In this document: positions 12,503 through 22,242 of the stretch, one piece after another
Layout of the letters: each line of letters starts with the position of its first letter
Position numbering within the stretch: the stretch's first letter is position 1
Source: Miscanthus floridulus
Lineage: Eukaryota; Streptophyta; Magnoliopsida; Poales; Poaceae
Length of the DNA: 64,000 nt
Reading direction: 5' to 3'
NCBI RefSeq assembly: GCF_019320115.1
Contig: NC_089589.1
Coordinates: forward strand, 21,910,580 to 21,974,579
Made by a program: the position numbers and the translations under genes
The notes under the pieces: generated by a model
Told to the model about the DNA's origin: nothing
The model's database searches: none
The model's input: the letters and a program-made list of their open reading frames with translations, nothing else

Positions 12503-12782
12503 GTATGCAGACATACTTCCTAATAAATTTCCTATCGGTATGTGGACATACTTCCTAATAAATTTCCTATCGGTATGTGGACATACATCCTAATAAAAAC
12601 AATAGTACAGGTATGCACGCATACTACTATGAATTTAGGTATATGGACATACTTGATAAATTCAACTGCCCAAGTAAAAGTATGCATATTTAAATAAGTA
12701 CGTGCACATACTGCTTCCTCTCTTCTTGTACGTGTAAGTATGTAAATATACTCACTTTGTTTTTTGAAGTATGTATCCATAC
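12503..12782. repeat. Array of GTATG-N4-CATAC imperfect palindromes
   Basis: Fourteen-base units of the form GTATGnnnnCATAC or close variants begin at 12503, 12538, 12573, 12611, 12639, 12698, 12738 and 12769, with half-units at 12680 and 12728. Spacing is 28-40 bases in most cases. Part of the array (12516-12586) is a 35-bp tandem duplication containing TCCTAATAAATTTCCTATCG. It lies just upstream of the TNP1-type exon and does not resemble the subterminal motif of the element. Confidence 0.8.
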
Positions 12783-13369
12783 TTTATTCACGAAAGGCAT
12801 CTACGTCCATAAATAATTCATTCACTTTGAAAAAGCAACAGACTGCCGCAAAAAATGGTGGTGCAACACGGTGGCAGAAATATATTTAGAGTCAGCAGCA
12901 ATAGATTTTTAGAATCAGTTTTGTATGGTGTTCTGAAATATATTTTATGCTTCATGGTGGCAGAGATGTGACACTATATAATGTAGTAAGGCCCTATGAT
13001 GTCGCTGTGGCAAAGGCTGCCGTTCAAACAAAGAACCCAAGGGCTATTGTTGCAGGTACTGCTCTTGGTGAAGTGGTTGTTAACCATGTGTTTGTGAGGA
13101 ACGCTGTACTGCCTCGTCCATATGAAGGGGTCACCACCATTCTAGAGGCTTGTGGGAGATGCATTGCATGGCCACATGACAGAGTAATGGTCTAACCTCT
13201 CTATATTCTTGAAAAAAATGATCATTATATTTTGCTAATTAGTAATATATTTGTTTCCTACTAGTTGAGGGATGACAAGAAGTCACCGCAGCACTCAAAA
13301 GGTGGTGGCACAGGAAGGCCATCACAGCTTGAAGGTATTTTACTTGAACATTTTGATTTATATATGTGA

Positions 13370-13720
13370 TCCAAACTGTTGGGACATAGTTTTGAGCCGC
13401 GGAGGCTACGGGCCGGAACCACGATCGAATTAAGCAATTTAATGGGTGATTGTCGAATGATGTGCAGGGTGGACAGGCAGGAGCCTTACCTGCCGGGCCA
13501 GGCATGGCGAAGGCCTTCGGGTGGCGGCGAAGGCTCCCACAACAGGAGTGGAGGCACTCGAGCCCGATCAAGGGCGGAGGCTCGGCCAACAAAGGCGAAG
13601 GCTGCAACCAGCTGGCGTCCAGGTTCAGGCGAAGGCTGGTCCCGGAGAAGGCTCCAAAGGCTAGAGATTTCCACCCAAGCTATATACACTGAGGTGCTGA
13701 TTCAGTAAGTTTAGTAGCCA
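13370..13720. other. GGCGAAGGC-rich GC-rich segment in CACTA-C
   Basis: A GC-rich block in AT-rich surroundings, with GGCGAAGGC or GCGAAGGCT repeated at least six times. No intact gene is evident; it may be a captured or inserted fragment, or part of a variable exon after 13334. Confidence 0.35.
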
Positions 13721-14589
13721 CTCAAGCTATAACTACTTTATATAGAGATAGTATCAGGTTGTTGCAGCTTGCGTTACTCCATTGAATTCTTACTTCCTTT
13801 GCTGTTGCTAATAATGTTGACCTTGTTGAATCCAAGATGACAATTATATACCATTGTTAAGCTGTTGGTACCTAGCTCGCTGCTTGTAGTTGGCACGTCA
13901 TTGCTAACTAGATTGAATGGAATTATATAATGGGCCCGTGTCACCAAATAGTTGATAGCATATCTGCCCATTGTACAGTAATATTGATTCACTATTTGCA
14001 CCCAATAACAAAGCAAGAGTTAATGATATAGAGCACATTTCACTAACATTTTGCCTTTTTTCATGTTAGGTACTTAAGCTATGTGGTGTTGCAAGTATTT
14101 TGGATTGGCAACCTTTTGAGGTTCGATCAGAGAGCTGGAGTGGCAGCAACCATATGTGCACCAAGTTGGTGTTTAAGTATTTTGGAGTGGCAATAAGTGT
14201 CTGAGAATTGCTGCAGGAAGACATGAATTGCAGTTATGTTCTTTTGGTTGCACCTACTATAGACATGGAAGCGTTGAATGCCACTTTTGTGCCCAAGTCA
14301 TGATCTATTGATCTCTTAGCTTTAGCCATAACCAGTTAGTACAAGACTTGTAGTATATGTCTATATATGTCTGCTAGTGACTAATCTATATCGTGGACCT
14401 GTATATGTATGGCTTTATGTACTATGATCATCACTTGACCTATATATATATATATCCAGTTGGTGTATGTATGGAAGATCTAATATATTATTTCTATAAA
14501 ATCAAGTGAATTTGCTCAATGTGATGCCTTCTAGCTATATGAACAACAGTGGATTTATCAAATTATTCAAATTGTATTTATATCTATAT
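13721..14589. other. 3' part of CACTA-C, no gene recognised
   Basis: AT-rich sequence between the last TNP1-type exon and the right array. Around 14080-14260 a stretch with a duplicated TATTTTGGA(T/G)TGGCAA(C/T) motif may be a 3' exon or untranslated region. I see nothing I can name. Confidence 0.4.
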
Positions 14590-14929
14590 CTACAATAGAG
14601 TTTTGCCAACAGTTTAGTTGCCGGACAGGGCATGATTCACAAATACCTTGGAAATGGTTTCGCCAACACACATACTGTCGGGAAATGTTCTAACTGTCGG
14701 CATAGGTGTTAACTGTCGGCAAAGGTTTCAACTGTCGGCGTAGGTGCACCATTTGGCTACACAAAAAGTGTCGGGGATTCCATTAACTGTCGGCGAAAGT
14801 TTCGCCGACGGCTTCTAGCGCGATTGTTTCTAAACTGTCGGCAAAACTTTTCGCGGGAGGTTATCTGTCGGCAAAGGTGCCCTTTGCCTACAATAGAAAG
14901 TGTCGGCAAAGGTATGTTGTGTTATAGTG
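14590..14929. repeat. Right subterminal repeats and TIR of CACTA-C
   Basis: At least eight AACTGTCGGC or TGTCGGCAAAG copies in both orientations between 14610 and 14912, then the terminal GTATGTTGTGTTATAGTG. Confidence 0.8.
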
Positions 14930-15597
14930 ATTATATGTGAATTATCTAATGATTTGAATCTGAAATATCTGTGCTTGCAATACACTTGTAGAAACTTTAT
15001 CAGGACTCAGGAAGGGTTGTACCAGAAGAAGCGTTACGACGCTTGTCCGCTATGCAAGCAATTGTGAGTATATCTTCATTCCGCTATCAACATGTTATGT
15101 AGATGTCAGATCCATCACTTAGAGATTTTAAGATGGAAAGGAAGTAGAAACAAATTTGTATTTTGTGGGGTACTATTCAGAATGGCAACACACAGGGCAG
15201 CAGTGAGGAAGTGGCCTCATGTTGATTGTTGTATAGCTACTGTAGTGAATTTGCATGGCTATTGCAGTGAGGAAGTGGCCTTATGTTGGTTTGTAATGTT
15301 TCACACCTTGAAAACCAGTAGTTTGAACACTTTAAACCTTGTCCAATTCATGGTACCACATTCAAATGACTTCACATCAAATTTAGAGGCTTTGCTAAAA
15401 GTGTTATATTGTTGGGAGACAATTCCACTTACTGTTGTAACTTTGTTCACATTTAGGCAACTGGTTCTTCTCATGTTGCCTCAGAATCTGCCAATAATGT
15501 TAATGATGTTGGACACACCAATGGGGATCTTCATGCTGCAAACGTTGGCAACAATCAAGGTTCTAACAACAATGGAGATCATGCATCGATAATGTGA

Positions 15598-16380
15598 TGG
15601 TTGTGTTTAGTTGCAAAACATGGATGTGGTGGTGGTTTCTTCTTTTGTAGAGTTGTGCTTTTGCACATTAACTAGTAGGTGGCTCTAATCTGTTAGCTTT
15701 AGTTTTAGCTATAATATGACTCAATGATGCATGCTGCTATTTTATTCATCTTGGCTGAGACTTGAACTGCTGAGTTGAGATGGTAATGCTTTTGAATGTA
15801 TTGATGCCGGACCATTTGGACCTCATCTATATGTAGCCCGGATGCTATGAATGAATGTGCTAAACATTTGGATCTTTATATGTATGCTATATTACTATGT
15901 TGTGATGAAATTACTCTATGGATAGTCCATATTTTAATATGTTGTTGCTATTGTTTCTATATAATTATTGTATCCAATTCGCTACATGGGTAAGTGTATT
16001 TATTCTGTCGGTGGTCTGTTAACGCCCCACATTTTCTGTGCGTTCACCTTTAACCGACAGAAAAATACAATTTTCCTATGAGTGCACCTCTGCAACTCTG
16101 ATGGGACAAACGCACAGAAAAAATCGTTTTTCTGTCGGTTTTTTCTTTTTTCTGTGATGATTAACACACGAAAAAATTATTTTTAATCTGGGCGAACACA
16201 ATTTTTCAGTGCATGTGAGACGCACAGAAAAATTGTTTCTGACGGTGAACCCACGGAAAAAATCAATTTTTCTGTCATTCTATTTCTGTGGGTTACACCG
16301 TCAGAAAATATTTTTCCGTAGGTATTCGCATTTTTCCGTGGGTTTTTGCACACACAGAAGAATTCGAGTTTCCAGTAGTG
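15598..16380. repeat. 3' flank and right subterminal array of CACTA-B
   Basis: After the stop of the second gene there are about 400 bp of AT-rich sequence with no gene. From about 16000 an array of TTTCTGTCGGT, ACCGACAGAAAAA, CGCACAGAAAAA and TTTTTCCGTGGGT motifs in both orientations leads to the terminal CCAGTAGTG. Confidence 0.75.
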
Positions 16381-17587
16381 GTTGTCTGTGCCACTCCCTT
16401 TTTCTTTTTCTCTATCAATAGCAAGAAGTAAATTCGCACACCCATGTGAACCAAAAAATTAATTTAGCTTGATGGGCCCAACTCACACAATTTTCTGGTC
16501 CTGACAATTTCACCGGATTACGTTCTACAACATACTTTAAAATTTCAGCAGTCACCCTGGGTTGGTCTATATATTATCTTGCTAAAAATCTCACACGACT
16601 TGTCAATGCTATTACATTTCTTTTTTGCACTTCGGTCAGACATTATATTGAGCAGTGCCAGAAATAGTAGTCTATTGATGGCTCACGTTCAAGTTCAAGG
16701 TGATTAACAGAGTAGTGAAAAAGAAGAAACCTACCCAAGAAGGGTTCCTACAACAGAGGATCCAGTTGTTGGCTTGAACGTGCCTGCCACTGCTTGCCGC
16801 TTAGGAAATGGCCAGCCACAGCAGTAGCTAAAACAGGAACAGAGCAAGCACCTCCAGCTGATTTATGCTCACTCGGGAATTGGCAAACCAGCCAAGCCAC
16901 TGATGCCAGGGCTGTCCATGCTGAGCCACCAAACGGGTCCTCGCCACTGACGTGCCAAATTGCCACAGACATGGCTTCTCCCAAATTGCGGCTCCCAGTG
17001 ACACAAAAAGCAAGTAAACCAGTAAAAACGGGTTGCGATCAGCAACATTAGCATGCTCTCATACTATATTCTAGATAAACTAGAGATATTTGGACGATTT
17101 TCAGGGTCTGGTGCTAGAGGCAAAGAAGTCAGAACGGGAAAAGTTTTTTACTCTTGGTCTCTAGATCCTTCTCGGTGCTTCCTATTATATATCTACTATA
17201 TTTTACATTCTAGTCCATAATTCTTGTAGTATTTAGATCTCAACATAGTTTATTTTTTTGCAATGGGTAATTGAAATACATATATATACTATGGGTTACA
17301 TTAGGATTTTTTCCATAAAAGTTCAAGATTGTAATTTTTTAGGAACAGACTATAGATTAAATGAGTAATGTTGCCAATAAAGGTTATATATAGTCAAATG
17401 AATTTATGACCAGATCATTAAAATTACAACACTCGGCAATGCAACACTGATAGTTGGCTAACTACGATCACCCGGGAATGCAACACCGCGAGGCTAAGGG
17501 TTGTTTGGTGGGTCGTCCTTGCTAGTTTATTAATCTGTTCATCAAGTCATGGATGCTATACACGTATGTCTACACAAAAGATGCTAT
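16381..17587. other. Flanking DNA between CACTA-B and CACTA-D
   Basis: No repeat signature. A more GC-rich block at 16740-17050 has open frames on both strands up to about 80 codons, including one on the minus strand with hydrophobic segments (TALASVAWLVCQFPSEHKSA), but I recognise no family and see no clear exon borders. It might be the only single-copy sequence in this part. Confidence 0.3.
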
Positions 17588-17659
17588 CACTACCGGAGAC
17601 CGGCTCTTTGCCGAGTGCCAGGTGGTTTGCCGAGTGTTGTTTTTCAGGCACTCGGCAAA

Positions 17660-19180
17660 GCCGCCTTTGCCGAGTGTTTTTTTTGACACTCGGCAAAGAG
17701 GCTCTTTGCCGAGTGTTTTTTTAACACTCAGCAAAGAGCTTCTTTGCCGAGTGTTATTTTTTTTGACACTCGGCAAAGAAAATTTCAAAGCACATTTTGA
17801 AGCAGTAAATTAATTCAAATGAAAATGTTTTCAACTATAAAGTTGTATAACTCATCAAGATGTACAATGTTTGTTTTGGTCTTTTCTTCATATGACAAAG
17901 TGAAAGTAAATTTGTTCACAAATCTAACATATTTCTCTTGTAGTTTATGAAACTACAAGAGAGATATATAAGATTTGTGAACAATGTTAGAACGACCATG
18001 TCGGATGAACAAATGACCAAACAACCAAAATAAACTTTGTAGATCTCGAAAAGTTATGAAACTTTGTAATTGACAACTTTTTGATTTGAAATCATCTTGT
18101 CATGCAAAACTACGTTTGAATTTCAAAATTTTAAAATTAAAATTTTGTAAACGACCTCGGATGGGAAAACTTCCTAAACTAAAAGTGTAGATCTCGAAAA
18201 GTTATGAAACTTTGTAGTTTACAACTTTTTTATTTGAATTCGTTTAGGGCCTCAAACATGCAATTTACACTTGGCAAAAAAAACTTCTTTGCCGAGTGTT
18301 TTTTTAACACTCGGCAAAGAGGCTCTTTGCCGAGTGTTTTTTTTGACACTCGGCAAAGAGCTTCTTTGCCGAGTGTTATTTTTTTGACACTCGGCAAAGA
18401 AAATTTCAAAGCATATTTTGAAGCAGTAAATTAATTCAAATGAAAAAGTTTTCAACTACAAAGTTGTATAACTCATCAAGATGTACAATGTTTGTTTTGG
18501 TATTTTCTTCATACGACAAAGTGAAAATAAATTTGTTCACAAATCTAACATATCTCTCTTGTAGTTTATGAAACTACAAGAGAGATATATAAGATTTGTG
18601 AACAATGTTAGAACGACCATGTCGGATGAACAGATGACCAAACAACCAAAATAAACTTTGTAGATCTCGAAAAGTTATGAAACTTTGTAATTGGCAACTT
18701 TTTTATTTGAAATCATCTTGTCATGCAAAATTGTGTTTGAATTTCAAAAATTTAAAATTCGAACTTTTCAAACGACCTCGGATGAAAAAACAACCAAAAT
18801 AAACTCTGTAGATATCGAAAAGTTATGAAACATTGTAGTTGGCAACTTTTTGATTTGAAAACATCTTGTCATGCAAAACTGCATTTGAATTTCAAAATTT
18901 TAAAATTCGAACTTTTCAAACGACCTCGGATAAAAAAACAACCAAAATAAACTCTGTAGATCTCAAAAAGTTATGAAACATTGTAGTTGACAACTTTTTG
19001 ATTTGAAAACATCTTGTCATGCAAAACTGCGTTTGAATTTCAAAATTTTAAAATTCAAATTTTGTAAACGACCTCGGATGGAAAACTTCCTAAACTAAAA
19101 GTGTAGATCTCGAAAAGTTATGAAACTTTGTAGTTTACAACTTTTTTATTTGATTTCGTTTAGGGCCTCAAACATGCAAT
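17660..19180. repeat. Nested tandem repeats inside CACTA-D
   Basis: Two periods are superposed. A block starting in CTTTGCCGAGTGTT arrays and running through AAAATTTCAAAGCA recurs about 620 bp apart (17779 and 18399). Within and after it a unit of about 145-150 bp containing TCGAAAAGTTATGAAAC (and close variants) recurs near 18047, 18194, 18667, 18817, 18967 and 19111. A short foldback, TCTCTCTTGTAGTTTATG followed by AAACTACAAGAGAGATAT, occurs in each large copy (about 17933 and 18554). Confidence 0.85.
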
Positions 19181-19235
19181 TTACACTCGGTTTAGTATAA
19201 TATATTGGGAACTAAAACAGAATCCAGACACAAGT

Positions 19236-19303
19236 GAGAATGTGGTGTAGTGGTAGAGGAGGTACGTGCACAGCGGGAGGTCTCGGGTTCGAATCGCGTC
19301 GGC
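19236..19303 (+). other. tRNA-like block in CACTA-D
   Basis: TGGTGTAGTGGTAGAGG (19242-19258) resembles the internal A box and GGTTCGAATC (19286-19295) the B box of a tRNA gene, about 28 bases apart, in the right order. A full cloverleaf with a matched acceptor stem is not evident. It is better read as a tRNA-derived fragment than a working gene. Confidence 0.5.
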
Positions 19304-19614
19304 CGTGTAGCCATGAAATTCACGCGAAAAATGTCGGAGATGGGTGGGTACTGGCCGGTGGGGGCCTCCATTGATAAAAAAAAATTCCATTTTTTTTGGG
19401 TAAAAATTCCCATTTTTTCGGGTTTTTTTTCGGATTCAACTTTGCCGAGTGTCGGCACTCGGCAAAGGCTTTGCCGAGTGCCCGACAAAAGACACTCGGC
19501 AAAGACGCCTTTGCCGACGGGTTATTTGCCGAGTGTTCTTTGCCGAGTGCAGCACTCGGCAAAGCCTTTGCCGAGTGCCCCTGGCACTCGGCAAAGCCAC
19601 TGATTCCCGTAGTG

Positions 19615-21706
19615 TTTGTCCATATTTGCCATTAGGCTATTATATGAAAATAATGAAAAATGATGCTAGTTCGGTGCTAGGTATACAAGATAGCAAATCT
19701 GTGCAAAACATGTTGTCCTCCTCCCATGCTTACAATAAAAAAATATGGAGAGAGATCTTCTCAATGGAGTCAAGCAAGTGCTCAGTGCCACGAAAGGTAC
19801 TGAACAGTAATTAACATGCCACGTCTACGACGGTATGACTATCGCTTGTCCATTCGTCCCTTGGTATCAGCACAGTACAGGTGGGCCTGGTAATGATGAG
19901 ATGGGATGACAAGCATTTCTTGATCTTAACTGTGACACTCCCAAATCGTCCTTGCTGCTGGCAGACACAAGCTAGTCCAACCTCGTGCCGATGAGCAAAC
20001 CTTCATTACATCTGGACAAGTTAATGCATATATAGCAATAGAAGAGCATACCAACAATTGCCAATATATTAGCAGTGATAAGAAAAAGTAAATATTCACC
20101 ACCAGCTCAATATATATCTGGTAGTAGTCTCTAGTTCCACTTCTATCTCAACAACTTGCCCAAGCAACACTAGCATAGTAGTATTGCCCAAAAGAAAGAG
20201 GACATATATGGATAGTTGTAAAGAAAGCTCATGCAAGGTGTATTGGAAATGTAAGGCCAAAGGAAAGTGGACACTAGATACCTATTGTGAGGGCCAACTG
20301 GAGTGCACTTCAGGGCTTATCCTCGGATGACATCTCGTGTGCAATGAATGCGGTGTTGTAGCTGTTGTGCTTGACCCTGTATGTCCCCCTCCCATATGTG
20401 ACTCTGGAGCCTTGCACACAGGGGTGGAGCAAGGAATTCGACATCTTGGTGCAATATGAACAACAGTAAGAGCTGAACCAACTGATTCAATGATTACCTG
20501 GTTGCCTGTTGATTGATTAGTGAGTATGGGCTTGCTGCAGTAAAATTAATAAGAACAATAGGGAAGCTGGCACTGTATCTCTGCGTCCTCCAGCTTCCTT
20601 TCAATAAGTCATGCAAAGATTACAACCTACAGCTATAATCCTGCTGGGCTCAAAATTCTAGCACTTAGTAACATATACTGCTGAAGGAAATAAGATGACT
20701 CGATCTGCAACTTGCAATTGGCGTCAGCTACTTGCGAGTCACCATCTTGTCCTGCTAGCATGCTTGGCCTCGTGAGAGTCACTTTAATCGGACATCCAGC
20801 CTGCTGTATCTCGACGCAGCAGATCCATGGTTCATGATTCCTGAAGCTGGAGCGATCCAACTCCGATCAGACGAAGACGAAGAGTCCTATGCAGCATGTG
20901 GTGGCAGCCGCCAGCAGGTAATGATAGGCCTAATAATTGGGCTGCAACTAATTGGACTTCAAATAGACAACATTTGGGCTGGATTTAACAGGGCTACACT
21001 TGGTGTCTACTTCAAATACTCCATGCCGGCAGACAATCTCGGGGTTCACGTTGAAGATACTGTCGGATGCATGGTCACGAGAAATTTGTCAGCCTGTGGG
21101 TGGTTCGAATGTGGATGAATAGAGATGGAGAAAACAATGCAAGAAGATCAAAACTAATTATCATGGTCTCGAAACAGATATGAGCATGTGACCTTGCTAA
21201 AAGAATATAAAATGTACACATTACTTAATGTGCAATCCGTTTTGGACTTATGTGGTTATAATAATCTGACTCATTTTTTTTACATTGCTGCTCTAGTAGC
21301 TACATGTCCAGTTTCATGACCACAATAATTGTCGCACGGCTATATGCTGACCATGCATGTTCCCGCCAAAAAGTTGCACCAAAAGCATTAATGTTAGTTT
21401 CTTAAAGAGGAGAAGAAAATCAAAAAATGGATCGATTTTTCAATGGAAAAGTTTCATGAGAACCACATAAATAAGATGCATGTGCTGCACTTGACCAAAA
21501 ACAACTTCAGTAGTAAAACTGACAAAACTGACTACCCACTGGTACCTGTAGCTCAGACAAGCTATGTTGATCCAACATTGTCAATGCAACCATCCAACTT
21601 ACAGCTCATAGGCTACAACGCACATGGCACAACAAAACCTACCAACTTGTAAAATATCTTAGTCTTGATCACATCACAGTGTCCAGCTAAGAACCTGCTA
21701 GGCATA
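19615..21706. other. Flanking DNA between CACTA-D and CACTA-E, with exon-like pieces on the minus strand
   Basis: No transposon signature. On the minus strand an open stretch of about 85 codons follows a TTTTACTGCAG acceptor near 20540 and ends with TAG near 20285; another open stretch lies at 20860-20633 (contains PWICCVEIQQAGCPIKVTL). They are not obviously low-complexity and could be exons of a host gene or gene fragment, but I recognise no family and no complete gene model. Confidence 0.25.
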
Positions 21707-21724
21707 TACCACTGGTAGAGAACC

Positions 21725-21945
21725 GAGCTTTACTCCCGGTGGGGAACCCCCTCTAGTCCCGGTTCCCCACCCGGGAGCAAGCATCCGGGACTAAAGGGGG
21801 TCCTTTAGTCCCGGGCCAGGAACCGGGACTAAAGGAGGACCTTTAGTCCCGGTGGGTAACACCAACCGGGACTAAAGGTGCCTCCTGACATGCCACGATG
21901 GCCGGCACCTTTAGTCCCGGTTGGTAATACGAACCGGGACTAAAG
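21725..21945. repeat. Left subterminal array of CACTA-E
   Basis: About ten CCGGGACTAAAGG or inverted copies in 220 bases, many as inverted pairs around GGTTGGTAATACGAACC-type loops. These are the presumed accessory-protein binding sites near the 3' end of the element. Confidence 0.85.
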
Positions 21946-22242
21946 GTTTTTTTCTTTTTTCTTTTCTTTTCATTTTTTTGTTTTCGAAGTCGTATTGTAC
22001 GCTGCTAATTATACATTTATACGCGCGTATAGTATGTTTCGGTTCAAGCACAATGAACGTATTAAATCACACAATTCAAGCATAGAAAAAAAAAATATAT
22101 ATATATATATGCATGCATGCATCGTATATATATTTACATGCATGCATGCATATGTGTACTTTACATTATATTATTTCATGTGCATATATTACAAAAAGAT
22201 TGTATTACAGTTGTTGTGATATAACAAGTTTCCTCTCATCCT

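Larger units (their letters stand above)
10785..13334 (+). pseudogene. TNP1-type (Transposase_23, En/Spm TNP1) gene remnant in CACTA-C
   Basis: The diagnostic part is the exon at about 12964-13189: it starts RDVTLYNVV, passes VAVAKAAVQT, IVAGTALGEVVVNHVFV and LPRPYEG, and ends CIAWPHDRVM before a GT donor. This order (variable valines, alanine/lysine helix, LG, RPY, IAWP) is that of the TNP1/En/Spm-like domain. A following exon (13265-13334) reads LRDDKKSPQHSKGGG. Candidate upstream exons are about 10785-10988 (GLIDALASAAVAAVK) and 11215-11289 (EVWLSAECLLDAYVVLLKKL), both with GT donors, but linking them is inference. No catalytic transposase domain is present. The gene may have supplied a DNA-binding accessory protein. 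Integrity of the whole reading frame could not be shown. Confidence 0.55.
10030..14929 (+). mobile_element. CACTA-C, 4.9-kb nested CACTA transposon with target duplication
   Basis: Left terminus CACTACACCATGACACAC at 10030; right terminus, read on the minus strand from 14929, CACTATAACACAACATAC. Both continue into a TTTGCC motif. A perfect 3-bp duplication ATT flanks it (10027-10029 and 14930-14932). Subterminal TGTCGGCAAA/TTTGCCGACA copies lie at both ends. The only transposase-related coding part recognised is a TNP1-type exon set, with no TNP2, so it is non-autonomous. It interrupts the second gene of CACTA-B. Confidence 0.9.
7507..15597 (+). pseudogene. Second gene of CACTA-B: AT-hook / Transposase_24-type protein, split by element C
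   Basis: The start ATG at 7507 directly follows a CTGTAG acceptor. Exons read: 7507-7807, 8261-8471, 8574 to about 8939, a stretch around 9650-9990, then past the inserted element C 14992-15063 and 15457-15597 (TGA 15595-15597). An AT-hook-like KRGRKPG lies at about 7722-7745, but in another frame from the ATG because of a one-base change in the A run near 7722. The middle part has WADYFHKNPGAKGMTRGENV and KRVKDMMYQVRVDAVKQYY, as in plant Ptta/En/Spm proteins; W-C-S-D-D-Y-K-VKRKRG follows. The C-terminal exon is Asn/Ser-rich. Damage: frame shift above and TGA at 8801-8803 (probably a former TGG). It likely bound element ends with TNP2. Exon borders between 9000 and 10000 are uncertain. Confidence 0.68.
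4232..16380 (+). mobile_element. CACTA-B, outer CACTA transposon, interrupted by elements A and C
   Basis: The right terminus reads CCAGTAGTG (16372-16380), complement of CACTACTGG. From about 16000 there is an array of CTGTCGGT/ACCGACAG and GCACAGAAAAAT motifs. Inside are a TNP2 pseudogene (4232-7153) and a second gene from 7507 to 15597. Element C (10030-14929) is inserted in the second gene and A in the TNP2 gene, so B is the oldest layer. Its left end is outside the window. Confidence 0.8.
17588..19614. mobile_element. CACTA-D, non-autonomous CACTA element of the TTTGCCGAGTG family
   Basis: Left end CACTACCGGAGACCGGCT at 17588; right end on the minus strand CACTACGGGAATCAGTGGCT from 19614. 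Both enter arrays of CTTTGCCGAGTG/CACTCGGCAAAG, a motif widespread in maize and sorghum CACTA elements. The 3-bp flanks are TAT and TTT, so the target duplication is at best imperfect. No transposase coding is present. The interior is tandem repeats plus a tRNA-like block, so it would depend on a partner for movement. Confidence 0.82.

Noticed and set aside
12503..12782. CRISPR-like array
   Set aside because: Units are short imperfect palindromes with unequal, related spacers in a plant transposon; there is no repeat-spacer regularity or associated gene.
16748..17054. Host gene exon on the minus strand
   Set aside because: Hydrophobic open frames exist in several registers, but no splice borders, family or consistent frame could be supported; left as unassigned flank.
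19236..19303. Functional tRNA gene
   Set aside because: Internal boxes are present, but I could not pair an acceptor stem or assign an anticodon loop; it lies inside a repeat element. The same holds for the six blocks in CACTA-F.
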